Source of the DNA: an uncultured Legionellales bacterium | GTDB taxonomy: Bacteria; Pseudomonadota; Gammaproteobacteria; UBA1113 | Direction: 5' to 3' | NCBI GenBank assembly: GCA_945956945.1 | Contig: CAMFJO010000015.1 | Span: forward strand, 1-9,122 | Length of the DNA stretch: 9,122 nucleotides | Shown: positions 1-6,398 of the stretch, piece after piece | Layout: each line of letters begins with the position of its first letter | Numbering within the stretch: position 1 is the first letter of the stretch | Made by a program: the position numbers and the translations under genes | Notes under the pieces: generated by a model | Seen by the model: the letters and a program-made list of their open reading frames with translations, nothing else | Database searches by the model: none | What the model was told of the DNA's origin: nothing

Positions 1-738
1 GATGAAATCCTTGCCTTTACTTTCAATATAAAATAAACCTTCCTGAAAATAGGGGGCTTCTAAAATAATGGCGCCTTGCTGGTCTAATACCAGAGAACCA
101 CCATCGAAGACGCATTCATCTTGGGCACCGACACTTTGCACATAAATAATAGGAAGTGGTGCTTCTTGTAGGCGTTGGTGTAAAACGTCTAAACGTTGTT
201 GTGATTTATAATGATCGTAAGGTGAAGCGTTAATGCTAATCAGACATTGTGCGCCGGCAGCAAAAGCCTGAGCAGCTGGGCCGGAATGCCATAAATCTTC
301 ACAAATCACGAGCCCCATGGATAAGCCATGGCGTTGCACAACGCAAGGTGTATGGCCGGCGGTAAAATAACGTTTTTCATCGAAGACCCCATAATTCGGT
401 AAACATTGTTTGGCATAACGCGCAATTATTTTACCTTCACTTAAATATAGTAACGCATTGGTTACCTGGTGATCTTCAAACCAGGGAGCACCAAGAATAA
501 TGTCGATATCCAAGCTTGCGGTGAGCAAACGTTCTAAAGCCGCTTTAATCCTGGGATAAAAGGTTGGTCTGAATAATAAATCTTCGGGTGGATAGCCGCT
601 GAGAGCTAACTCAGGAAAAACAACAATTTGTGCTTTTTGAGAGTAAGCCTTTTGAGCATACTGAATTATTTTCTGAGCATTGCCGTCTATATCTCCGACA
701 AAGAAATTAACCTGCGCTAGGGCTATTTTAGTGGTCAT
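1..738 (-). CDS. nadE: Glutamine-dependent NAD+ synthetase, N-terminal amidase domain (partial, C-terminus off the left edge)
   Basis: The 246 visible codons encode a nitrilase-fold glutaminase domain that begins MTTKIALAQVNFFVGDIDGN. In the family this domain hydrolyses glutamine and channels ammonia to a C-terminal synthetase domain, which amidates deamido-NAD+ (nicotinic acid adenine dinucleotide) to NAD+ in the cytosol. All three expected catalytic residues are visible: Glu43 in FPELALSGYPPEDLL, Lys110 in RYAKQCLPNYGVFDE, and Cys146 in VICEDLW. The frame is open to base 1, so the ATP-binding synthetase half lies outside the window; full-length proteins of this type run about 530-560 residues. 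The start is the first ATG of the frame. It has no obvious Shine-Dalgarno, but a plausible promoter sits just upstream at 775-804. A stand-alone nitrilase is less likely, because PPEDLL and LPNYGVFDE are typical of NadE. Confidence 0.93.
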   Translation of the reverse strand, partial: MTTKIALAQVNFFVGDIDGNAQKIIQYAQKAYSQKAQIVVFPELALSGYPPEDLLFRPTFYPRIKAALERLLTASLDIDIILGAPWFEDHQVTNALLYLSEGKIIARYAKQCLPNYGVFDEKRYFTAGHTPCVVQRHGLSMGLVICEDLWHSGPAAQAFAAGAQCLISINASPYDHYKSQQRLDVLHQRLQEAPLPIIYVQSVGAQDECVFDGGSLVLDQQGAIILEAPYFQEGLFYIESKGKDFI

Positions 739-774
739 GGCGTGTACATCCAAGCTGGTGAATCATGTTGGCAT

Positions 775-804
775 AGGATAGCAGAAATGCGGAGGATATG
801 TTAA
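775..804 (-). promoter_or_regulatory. Candidate sigma-70 promoter for nadE
   Basis: On the minus strand a TTAACA box (799-804) is followed after 18 bases by TATCCT (775-780), preceded by TG in the extended -10 position (TGCTATCCT). A start about seven bases downstream would leave a leader of roughly 30 bases before the nadE ATG. The match is moderate and is judged by eye only. Confidence 0.42.
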
Positions 805-855
805 GCTGTATTCTTTGCGGCATTTTAATTCTAAGCATAAATATATGAAAGTATT

Positions 856-983
856 GTCTAAGCTCAAGGTGTGCCATCACCCGGAGTCAAACACGCCGTG
901 AATACATCCATGTAGGCTCGTACGCCGCATCCATGCGGCGTACGGTTTGACTCTCTGGTAATGGACACACCTTGAGCCTAAAC
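856..983. repeat. 128-bp intergenic inverted-repeat element with two internal CATCCATG palindromes
   Basis: The outer arms are imperfect inverted repeats of about 35 bases. The left arm holds AGCTCAAGGTGTG (861-873) and the right arm CACACCTTGAGCC (966-978), and the similarity continues inward to AGTCAAAC (885-892) against GTTTGACT (945-952). Between the arms are two further palindromes around the same core, CAT-CC-ATG. The first has 5-base arms (903-914); the second has perfect 12-base arms separated by CC (919-944). No coding frame is evident. It most likely is a dispersed REP/MITE-like element able to form a cruciform or long RNA hairpin. It occupies most of the 323-base gap between nadE and the pilin gene; nothing else is recognised there except the nadE promoter. 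Confidence 0.8.
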
Positions 984-1061
984 TTTTCTTCCCGAGCCAT
1001 TTTATAGAAGAAATCCTAAAATTAAAGCGTACAGATATGATTTAGTAAATAGGAGATAAGA

Positions 1062-1589
1062 GTGAATAACATGCGTTGTACAGGCGTTTCTTTAGTGGAA
1101 TTATTGGTAGCATTCGCCATTCTCGCGGTGATGGCTTCAGCCAGTACCTATACGTATCACCAGTGGCGTAGTTATGCCGATGCAGAACACAGTTTAACCC
1201 AATTAACTTCTGCCATCGCGGTAACTGAGAGTTATGCTTTATCCTCGGGACGAGTGGTAACGCTTTGCAAAACTAAAACCGGTAATGCCTGTGATGGCGT
1301 TACTTGGTCCCAAGGCATATTGATTTTTTTTGACGATGACAATACGCATCAAGTTACTACCGATATTAATCGTATTAAAGTATTAGCGGATATGGGTTCT
1401 AGTGGTACCTTAACTTTTTATGGTTTTCCCAGCAGTAATTATTGGCAATATCAACCTAAAGTTACTAAGGAACAGCAAAACGGCACTTTCGTTTATTGTG
1501 ATATGAGGCAAACGCACAACGATTGGCGTTTGGTCATCAGCAAAACAGGTCGGTACCGAATTGATAAAGAACGGGATACGCGATGTTGA
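1062..1589 (+). CDS. FimT/GspH-family minor (pseudo)pilin
   Basis: This 175-residue protein has a class III type IV prepilin leader: a short basic head, then CTG|VSLVELLVAFAILAVMASA. Processing by PilD-type prepilin peptidase would fall after Gly8, leaving Val9 as residue 1 and Glu13 as the conserved Glu+5, followed by the hydrophobic alpha1 helix (about 9-30). The C-terminal globular part has FimT/GspH hallmarks: VVTLCK with a second Cys in NACDG, WSQGILIFFDDD, and the closing ISKTGRYRID. Such proteins prime or decorate type IV pili, or act as GspH in type II secretion; FimT homologues have been linked to DNA uptake. The start is GTG at 1062 because AGGAG (1051-1055) is six bases upstream; the ATG at 1071 is badly spaced. 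No other pilus gene is in the window, so this looks like an orphan minor pilin. It ends four bases from the convergent cytochrome gene. Confidence 0.88.
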   Translation: MNNMRCTGVSLVELLVAFAILAVMASASTYTYHQWRSYADAEHSLTQLTSAIAVTESYALSSGRVVTLCKTKTGNACDGVTWSQGILIFFDDDNTHQVTTDINRIKVLADMGSSGTLTFYGFPSSNYWQYQPKVTKEQQNGTFVYCDMRQTHNDWRLVISKTGRYRIDKERDTRC

Positions 1590-1593
1590 AGGT

Positions 1594-2130
1594 TTATAAC
1601 ATTCGTTTCAACACATTATCTTTTCGTACAAACTGGTGGTAGAGCGCACCTATCGTGTGTAATAGAATTAAAACCAAAATCGTCCAAGCTAAATACACAT
1701 GCCATTGTTTAACCATATGACCCAAGTTATTGGATAAGGGCACAAAGGGTGCTGGTAAATTAAACCAACCCCACACCACAGGTGGTTTACCCTTGGCTGT
1801 AGAAAAAATCCAGCCCGATAAACACATGGCGATAACCGCTATGTACAGTAAATAACGCACAGTAGTCGCCAGGGCGGTTTGTAGTGTTGGCATATCTTGT
1901 GGATAGCGGGGTTTGATATTGCGCCCTGACCACAGCATAAAAAGTATCATCAGGGCGAGAATGGTCATACCCAAAGATTTATGCCAGCCATAAACGGCGC
2001 CTTGAGTAGGGCCTTCCAGCACATCCAGTAGACTGCCGACAATCAACATGCCAATAACGGCTAAAGCAAGTAGCCAGTGAAACAGTTTGCTGATAAACCC
2101 ATAGCGATCCGGGGTGTTTTTAATTTGCAT
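1594..2130 (-). CDS. Cytochrome b561 family membrane protein (CybB/YodB-like)
   Basis: This 178-residue, four-helix inner-membrane protein should bind two b-type hemes and pass electrons from quinol, possibly to superoxide or a periplasmic acceptor as proposed for E. coli CybB. Hydrophobic helices lie at roughly 13-35, 50-67, 90-110 and 144-165. The four expected heme-ligand histidines are His18 (LFHWLL), His50 (GWHKSLG), His144 (KQWHVYLAW) and His158 (LLHTIGALYH); the 14-residue spacing of the last pair fits the family. The frame extends upstream to an ATG at 2163, but the start at 2130 is preferred: a GGAG lies seven bases upstream, and the protein then begins MQIKNTPDRYGFISKLFHW as expected. 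The extra upstream codons fall in repeat DNA (2154-2199). The gene converges on the pilin gene with no terminator between them. Confidence 0.9.
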   Translation of the reverse strand: MQIKNTPDRYGFISKLFHWLLALAVIGMLIVGSLLDVLEGPTQGAVYGWHKSLGMTILALMILFMLWSGRNIKPRYPQDMPTLQTALATTVRYLLYIAVIAMCLSGWIFSTAKGKPPVVWGWFNLPAPFVPLSNNLGHMVKQWHVYLAWTILVLILLHTIGALYHQFVRKDNVLKRML

Positions 2131-2153
2131 GGTGATACTCCATTTTGCGCCGT

Positions 2154-2199
2154 TTTTACCCATTTTGCAGCTGATTAACCAAATGCCAACAGGACCTAA
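2154..2199. repeat. Solo end of the MITE-like element also seen at 6353-6398
   Basis: This 46-base stretch matches 6353-6398 with about four differences. It includes the terminal part CCAAATGCCAACAGGACCTAA, but no inverted partner arm is visible at the expected distance on its left, where the cytochrome coding region lies. It therefore looks like a decayed or solo end. It forms the immediate upstream region of the cytochrome b561 gene. Confidence 0.7.
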
Positions 2200-2237
2200 A
2201 TACTTTCTTGATTTTACGTACTTTTTTAGTCGCTTGT

Positions 2238-2284
2238 CTAGGCTTTGTTGATATCTGCTTTATCGAAGTGCCAACAGACCCTAA
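2238..2284. repeat. Degenerate second copy of the same terminal repeat
   Basis: GTGCCAACAGACCCTAA (2268-2284) is a clear relative of the terminal repeat at 2182-2199 and 6382-6398, in the same orientation. An imperfect inverted counterpart, CTAGGCTTTGTTGATATCTG (2238-2257), matches the left arm at 6322-6342 at about two thirds of positions. It may be a shortened, decayed copy. The right part is convincing; the left part is weak. Confidence 0.4.
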
Positions 2285-2320
2285 AGCCCTAAGTGAGGAG
2301 ACCGGTCTTACCTTAGGCTT
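2284..2320. other. Imperfect palindrome upstream of the htpG promoter
   Basis: AAGCCCTAAG (2284-2293) and CTTAGGCTT (2312-2320) are inverted repeats flanking a perfect 10-base palindrome, AGACCGGTCT (2299-2308). It sits about 25 bases upstream of the heat-shock -35 box. It could be an old terminator-like hairpin, a protein-binding site, or part of the neighbouring repeat remnants. It does not match the CIRCE (HrcA) operator. Confidence 0.35.
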
Positions 2321-2342
2321 CCATCCTAATAATCAGCTTATC

Positions 2343-2371
2343 CTTGAAAAACACCGCTAGCGTCCCCATGT
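2343..2371 (+). promoter_or_regulatory. Sigma-32 (RpoH) heat-shock promoter of htpG
   Basis: CTTGAAAA (2343-2350) is followed after 13 bases by CCCCATGT (2364-2371). This is close to the known E. coli heat-shock consensus CTTGAAAA-N11-16-CCCCATNT. Transcription would begin near 2378, giving a leader of about 30 bases before the htpG ATG. The gene behind it is a classical heat-shock gene, which strongly supports the call. Confidence 0.85.
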
Positions 2372-2408
2372 TGCTAAACAACAACACAATTAAAAGGGGT
2401 TTTGAGTA

Positions 2409-4340
2409 ATGACAGCGACAGAAATAGGGCAAAAGCAAACCTGTGGTTTTCAGGCAGAAGTCAGTCAACTGATGCATTTGGTGACGCATTCTTTGTATTC
2501 TAACCGGGAGATATTCTTAAGGGAATTAATATCCAATGCTTCAGATGCATTGGATAAATTACGCTTTTTAGCCGTGAGCGAGCCTAGCTACTTAGAAAAT
2601 GACACAGAATTGGCTATCCACATAGAGTTAGATAAAGAAGCTAAAACTCTGACATTGCGCGATAATGGCATAGGGATGGATAGAGAAGAAATCATCGCGC
2701 ATTTGGGTACGATTGCTAAATCCGGTACCAAAGAGTTTTTAAAAGCTTTATCTGCGCAACAAAGTAAAGAAAGTGAATTGATTGGCCAATTCGGGGTGGG
2801 CTTTTATTCTTCCTTTATCGTGGCAGATAAAGTCACGGTACGCAGCCGTAAAGCGGGGTTGAATGCGGATCAAGGCGTAGAATGGCAATCTACGGGCGAA
2901 AATGATTTTAGCGTGGAAACGATCAGCAAAAACCACCGTGGGACGGAAGTTGTCTTACACCTTAAGGAAGATGCGGCAGAATTTTTAGACAGCTGGCGAA
3001 TCAAAAATTTGGTGCATAAATATTCGGATCACATTTCTTTTCCTATCTTTATGAAAAAGGATGTTATAGAAACTTCTGAGGAAGATAAAAAAGCGGATAT
3101 CACCGATGTGGAAGAATTTGAAACGGTGAATAGAGCACAAGCCTTGTGGACTTTGCCGAAGAGCCAGATCACTGATAAGGAATACCAGGAATTTTATAAG
3201 CATATTTCACACGATTTTTCCGATCCCTTAGCATGGGCACATAATAAAGTGGAAGGGAAGCTGGAATACACCAGTTTATTGTATATTCCCAAAAATGCGC
3301 CTTTTAATTTATATGAACGCGAGGCGGCCAAAGGATTGAAATTGTATGTTAAGCGCGTTTTTATTATGGATGATGCAGAGCAATTGTTGCCAATGTACCT
3401 TCGCTTCGTAAAAGGCGTGATAGATTCTCATGATTTACCCTTAAATGTGTCACGTGAATTGTTGCAAAATAATGAAGTGATAGAATCTTTGCGCTCGGCT
3501 ACCGCTAAACGTATTCTCGATCTCTTGGAGAAAATGTCTAAGGAAGAAACGGAAAAATACGCTGAATTTTGGAAAACCTTTGGGGCTGTATTAAAGGAAG
3601 GGGTGGCTGAAGATTTCGCGAATAAAGACAAAATCGCGGGATTATTGCGTTTTGAAACGACCCAAAGTGATGGCAAGGCCGATGTGTCTTTCGTTGATTA
3701 TATTGCACGCATGAAAGACAAACAGGATAAGATTTACTATGTGACGGCCGACTCGGCGGCTGCTGCGCGACATAGCCCGCAATTGGAAATCTTCAGGCAG
3801 AAAAATATTGAAGTATTATTATTGTCCGATCGTGTCGATGAATGGCTGGTAGTGCATTTGCCAGAATTTGAAGGAAAACCATTACAATCTATTGCTAAAG
3901 GTATGTTAGATTTGGATACTTTTGCCAATGAAGAAGAGAAAAAAGCCCACGAACAAGTAGCGACTGAATTAAAACCTTTGGCTGAAGCTGTTAAAGCGGC
4001 GTTGGGCGATGCCGTTAAAGAAGTACGCATTAGCCACCGCTTAACGGATTCTCCTGCTTGTGTGGTGGCCGATGAGAATGATTTAGGTGGCCATGTGCAA
4101 CGCTTGTTAAAAGCAGCGGGACAAATGATGCCGGAGAGTAAACCAATTTTGGAATTAAATCCGAATCATCCTATTGTCAAGCAACTGGATAACCATAAAG
4201 GTACGCCACAATTCGCACAATGGAGTCAGATTTTATTGTCGCAAGCGATTTTGGCAGAAGGTGGGCCTTTGGCGGATCCAGCAGCGTTTGTTAGCCAATT
4301 GAATGACCTATGGAAAGGCTTGTTGGCAGAAGGGAATTAA
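2409..4340 (+). CDS. htpG: Molecular chaperone HtpG (bacterial Hsp90)
   Basis: This 643-residue cytosolic Hsp90 acts as an ATP-driven homodimeric clamp that remodels client proteins, usually with DnaK. The N-terminal GHKL ATPase domain (about 10-230) shows the Hsp90 signature [24 protein letters not shown] from residue 30, with the catalytic Glu39 and Mg-binding Asn43. It also has the DNGIGM motif (Asp85) and [11 protein letters not shown] at 126-136, the ATP lid/glycine loop. The middle domain contains [13 protein letters not shown] with the expected catalytic arginine, and the C-terminal dimerisation domain includes LELNPNHPI and the end of the frame. The length is slightly above the 624 residues of E. 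coli HtpG, partly because of a longer N-terminal tail ([11 protein letters not shown]). An AAGGGG Shine-Dalgarno (2394-2399) lies nine bases before the ATG. The heat-shock promoter at 2343-2371 indicates RpoH control. It appears monocistronic: it is followed by a hairpin repeat and then 106 bases before the next gene. Confidence 0.98.
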   Translation: MTATEIGQKQTCGFQAEVSQLMHLVTHSLYSNREIFLRELISNASDALDKLRFLAVSEPSYLENDTELAIHIELDKEAKTLTLRDNGIGMDREEIIAHLGTIAKSGTKEFLKALSAQQSKESELIGQFGVGFYSSFIVADKVTVRSRKAGLNADQGVEWQSTGENDFSVETISKNHRGTEVVLHLKEDAAEFLDSWRIKNLVHKYSDHISFPIFMKKDVIETSEEDKKADITDVEEFETVNRAQALWTLPKSQITDKEYQEFYKHISHDFSDPLAWAHNKVEGKLEYTSLLYIPKNAPFNLYEREAAKGLKLYVKRVFIMDDAEQLLPMYLRFVKGVIDSHDLPLNVSRELLQNNEVIESLRSATAKRILDLLEKMSKEETEKYAEFWKTFGAVLKEGVAEDFANKDKIAGLLRFETTQSDGKADVSFVDYIARMKDKQDKIYYVTADSAAAARHSPQLEIFRQKNIEVLLLSDRVDEWLVVHLPEFEGKPLQSIAKGMLDLDTFANEEEKKAHEQVATELKPLAEAVKAALGDAVKEVRISHRLTDSPACVVADENDLGGHVQRLLKAAGQMMPESKPILELNPNHPIVKQLDNHKGTPQFAQWSQILLSQAILAEGGPLADPAAFVSQLNDLWKGLLAEGN

Positions 4341-4378
4341 TATAAACTGCCCTGAAGATGAGAAATAAAGGTCTAAAT

Positions 4379-4444
4379 TGACTGAGCCGAGAGCCTGAGG
4401 GAGCGATTAAGTAAAACTGCGCTCTGAGGGTCTCGGCTCAGTCA
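4379..4444. repeat. 66-bp hairpin-forming inverted repeat downstream of htpG
   Basis: TGACTGAGCCGAGA (4379-4392) is perfectly inverted as TCTCGGCTCAGTCA (4431-4444). Pairing continues inward to about 26 positions per arm with four mismatches, around a 14-base AT-rich loop (4405-4418). There is no T-run after either arm, so it is not a standard intrinsic terminator. It could be a small MITE/REP-like element or a 3'-end stabilising stem for the htpG transcript. Confidence 0.75.
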
Positions 4445-4550
4445 GTTCCTTATCTTAACAAAGCCTGTAACTACTCACCCATCTACGAGTATGGTAAGGA
4501 AAATAGGGCGTGTAATTACCAAAGCATATTCATAAAAAGGAATTTTTAAC

Positions 4551-5411
4551 ATGACCATTCACATCAAGCCATTTTTTGATCCGGATACCGCCACATTCAC
4601 TTATGTCGTATCGGATGTCAGTACCCATAAAGCTGTCATTATAGATTCGGTCTTAAACTACGATCCCTGTTCTGGCAGAACCAGCACCAAGGGAGCAGAT
4701 GAAGTCATCTCGTATGTCAAGGAAAAAAACTTAAAGGTAGAATGGATTTTAGAAACCCATCTTCATGCCGATCACCTCACGGCGGCGAGTTATTTGAAAG
4801 AAAAATTGGGCGCGAAGATAGGTATTGGCGCTAGAATACAAGAAGCTTTGGCTTTTTGGGTTCCTATTTTTAATACAGCGAAAGATACGCCTGTAGATGC
4901 ATCGCAGTTTGATGAATTATTAGACGATAATCAAGTGATAAAATTAGGTGATATCGATATTAAAGTTTTACACACGCCTGGGCATACGCCGGTTTGTGCC
5001 AGTTATCTGATAGAAGATGTTATTTTTGTCGGTGATACCCTATTTATGCCGGATATCGGTACGGCACGTACGGATTTTCCGGGCGGCAGTGCCGAAGTCT
5101 TATATGATTCTATTCAACGTATTTTAAGCTTGCCGGATGAGACCAGGATCTTTACTTGCCACGATTATCCGCCAGAAGGAAGAGAAGCGAGTTATCTTTC
5201 TACAGTGAAAGAGCAAAAACAAAAGAATGTACTTGTTAATACCTCGATTTCTCGGACTGAGTATGTAGCCTTACGTAATAAGCGCGATGAAGGAAAAAGC
5301 GTACCCAAACTGTTGTTACCTTCTTTACAAGTGAATTTGAGAGCAGGTAAATTCGGTGATCCTGAAAACAATAATATTCGTTATATCAAGATCCCTATTA
5401 ACAAAATTTAG
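4551..5411 (+). CDS. MBL-fold persulfide dioxygenase-like hydrolase (Blh/ETHE1 type)
   Basis: This 286-residue metallo-beta-lactamase-fold protein resembles the BigR-regulated Blh and ETHE1-type persulfide dioxygenases, which oxidise glutathione persulfide to sulfite and glutathione using one ferrous iron. The metal motif HLHADH is at residues 70-75. Further ligands or conserved residues are His145 in HTPGHTP, Asp162 in VGDTLF and His204 in FTCHDYPP. By analogy with ETHE1, His70, His145 and Asp162 would hold iron. TARTDFPGGSAEVLYDSIQRIL is typical of this subfamily and argues against glyoxalase II or true beta-lactamases. There is no signal peptide, so it is probably cytosolic. An AAGGA (4537-4541) lies nine bases before the ATG. 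A rhodanese gene follows after 74 bases, matching the common dioxygenase-rhodanese pairing for sulfide detoxification. No BigR-like ArsR regulator or sulfide:quinone oxidoreductase is in view. Confidence 0.88.
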   Translation: MTIHIKPFFDPDTATFTYVVSDVSTHKAVIIDSVLNYDPCSGRTSTKGADEVISYVKEKNLKVEWILETHLHADHLTAASYLKEKLGAKIGIGARIQEALAFWVPIFNTAKDTPVDASQFDELLDDNQVIKLGDIDIKVLHTPGHTPVCASYLIEDVIFVGDTLFMPDIGTARTDFPGGSAEVLYDSIQRILSLPDETRIFTCHDYPPEGREASYLSTVKEQKQKNVLVNTSISRTEYVALRNKRDEGKSVPKLLLPSLQVNLRAGKFGDPENNNIRYIKIPINKI

Positions 5412-5447
5412 TGTTTATAAGCTGAGTCATAAAAAAATAATTTTTTC

Positions 5448-5453
5448 TATAAT
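5448..5453 (+). promoter_or_regulatory. Possible -10 box before the rhodanese gene
   Basis: A perfect TATAAT lies in a very AT-rich gap between the dioxygenase and rhodanese genes, about 30 bases before the rhodanese ATG. No convincing -35 hexamer is found at 16-18 bases, so independent transcription of the rhodanese is only a possibility. Read-through from the dioxygenase gene is equally plausible. Confidence 0.28.
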
Positions 5454-5485
5454 ATGAGTATGGATCTGTCTAGGAGATTAATCTG

Positions 5486-5995
5486 ATGAGTACGATGAAT
5501 GTGCATGAATTGAAAGAAAAAATGGGACGAGGTGAGGTTTTCTTACTCGATGTGCGTGAGCCGGCAGAGTATAAAACAGAGTGCATTGAAGGCTCCTACC
5601 TTCTTCCTTTAAGTGAGCTTTGTTGTGAAAAGTTACCGCAAACCACAAAACCTCTGGTTATTCATTGTCATGCGGGTAAACGCAGTGAAGAAGCCTGCAA
5701 AAAATTGTTAGCTCAAAATCCCCAGCTTGAAGTATATTCGCTAAAAGGGGGTATCAGCGAATGGAAAAACGCAGGATATCCTACGCTTTGCTCGGGTAGA
5801 AAAGTATTGCCCTTAATACAACAAGTTCAATTTACGGCAGGACTGTTGGTATTGTTAGGATTGTTATTGGGTTTGCTGGTCAATGCCTGGTTTTATATTA
5901 TTCCGGGGTTTATTAGTTTAGGGTTGATGTTTGCTGGCTTATCTGGGTGGTGTGGTATGGCAATGTTATTAGCTAAAATGCCGTGGAATAAATAA
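5486..5995 (+). CDS. Membrane-anchored rhodanese with C-terminal DUF2892 (YgaP-like)
   Basis: This 169-residue protein joins a single rhodanese domain (about 1-102) to two transmembrane segments (about 116-132 and 134-155), the same architecture as E. coli YgaP. The rhodanese part shows LLDVREPAEY and the active-site loop HCHAGKRS with the persulfide-carrying Cys61; the end of the domain is LKGGISEWKNAGYP. The tail GLSGWCGMAMLLAKMPWN matches the DUF2892 type, with a conserved Cys156. It should transfer sulfane sulfur from thiosulfate or persulfides to cyanide or thiols at the inner membrane, with the catalytic domain probably cytoplasmic. An AGGAG (5472-5476) lies nine bases upstream of the ATG. 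Directly after the dioxygenase-like gene, it likely supplies or consumes glutathione persulfide in the same pathway. The intrinsic terminator at 6034-6059 closes the unit. Confidence 0.92.
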   Translation: MSTMNVHELKEKMGRGEVFLLDVREPAEYKTECIEGSYLLPLSELCCEKLPQTTKPLVIHCHAGKRSEEACKKLLAQNPQLEVYSLKGGISEWKNAGYPTLCSGRKVLPLIQQVQFTAGLLVLLGLLLGLLVNAWFYIIPGFISLGLMFAGLSGWCGMAMLLAKMPWNK

Positions 5996-6033
5996 GAGAT
6001 TTCCTTTTTTAAGCTCTAAACACGTTGCCCATA

Positions 6034-6059
6034 AAAAAAGCGCAAATGTGCGCTTTTTT
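6034..6059 (+). terminator. Rho-independent terminator after the rhodanese gene
   Basis: AAAAAAGCGCA (6034-6044) and TGCGCTTTTTT (6049-6059) form a perfect 11-bp stem with a four-base loop. The T-run follows the GC core on the plus strand and the A-run precedes it, so the hairpin could work in both directions. It lies 39 bases after the rhodanese stop. For the convergent thiolase gene it would be a distal terminator. Confidence 0.9.
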
Positions 6060-6118
6060 ATAAAGAGCATTTCGTTGGCACTGATTCTGAACCACACATC
6101 CCACTAGGTGGAATTGAG

Positions 6119-6234
6119 TAGGATCGTTTTAGGCTTCCTGCTACGAGGCAGGCTTGCACACCGCGATCACGTACCCTGGCTCCGGCATATTTCAGTATCG
6201 GCTCAGAAATGCCATGCCACTCAAAACGCTCCTA
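6119..6234. other. Unexplained structured intergenic stretch
   Basis: TAGGATCGTTTTAGG (6119-6133) and its inverted counterpart CTCAAAACGCTCCTA (6220-6234) pair at 12 of 15 positions and bound about 116 bases. Inside is a small hairpin, CCTGC/GCAGG (6137-6152). The stretch looks more GC-rich than its surroundings, and no reading frame or known RNA family is recognised. It could be another dispersed repeat or a small RNA. The remaining sequence from about 6235 to 6320 is AT-rich and shows nothing I can name. Confidence 0.35.
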
Positions 6235-6321
6235 TTTATTATAGCTAATGTCCACTTAAATGTAAACTATACTCCAACTGCCATGAGCTATATACTTTTT
6301 CTTGTAAATTAACCGGTATTC

Positions 6322-6398
6322 TTAGGGCCTGTTGGCATTTGGCTTGGACTACTTTTACTCATTTTGCAGCCGATTAACCAAATGTCAACAGGCCCTAA
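6322..6398. mobile_element. 77-bp MITE-like element overlapping the 3' end of the thiolase gene
   Basis: TTAGGGCCTGTTGGCATTTGG (6322-6342, shown here as 21 bases less its last G) is inverted at 6378-6398 with one mismatch, around a 35-base interior. TA dinucleotides flank the GGGCC...GGCCC core on both sides, which would fit a TA target duplication. A related 46-base copy occurs at 2154-2199 and a decayed one near 2268-2284, so it belongs to a dispersed family. It is too short to encode a transposase and would need one in trans; the GGGCCTGTTG ends recall some IS5-family termini, but this is from memory. Its right arm overlaps the last codons and stop of the thiolase. Confidence 0.72.

Noticed and set aside
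2131..2163. Extended N-terminus of the cytochrome b561 protein starting at 2163 (MGKNGAKWSIT...)
   Set aside because: The GGAG seven bases before the ATG at 2130 and the family-like start MQIKNTPDRYGF favour 2130. The extension falls in repeat DNA.
2284..2320. CIRCE-type HrcA operator upstream of htpG
   Set aside because: The palindrome does not match TTAGCACTC-N9-GAGTGCTAA, and the adjacent RpoH-type promoter explains heat control.
2748..4030. Several open minus-strand frames inside htpG
   Set aside because: They lie wholly within a well-conserved gene on the opposite strand, have no ribosome-binding sites and encode no recognisable motif.
4379..4444. Intrinsic terminator of htpG
   Set aside because: There is no T-run after the stem on either strand and the arms are unusually long, so it is listed as a repeat.
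6060..6320. tRNA, 6S RNA, SRP RNA or tmRNA in the intergenic region
   Set aside because: I found no cloverleaf, TTCGA T-loop pattern or SRP GGAA tetraloop motif, so no known RNA family can be supported.
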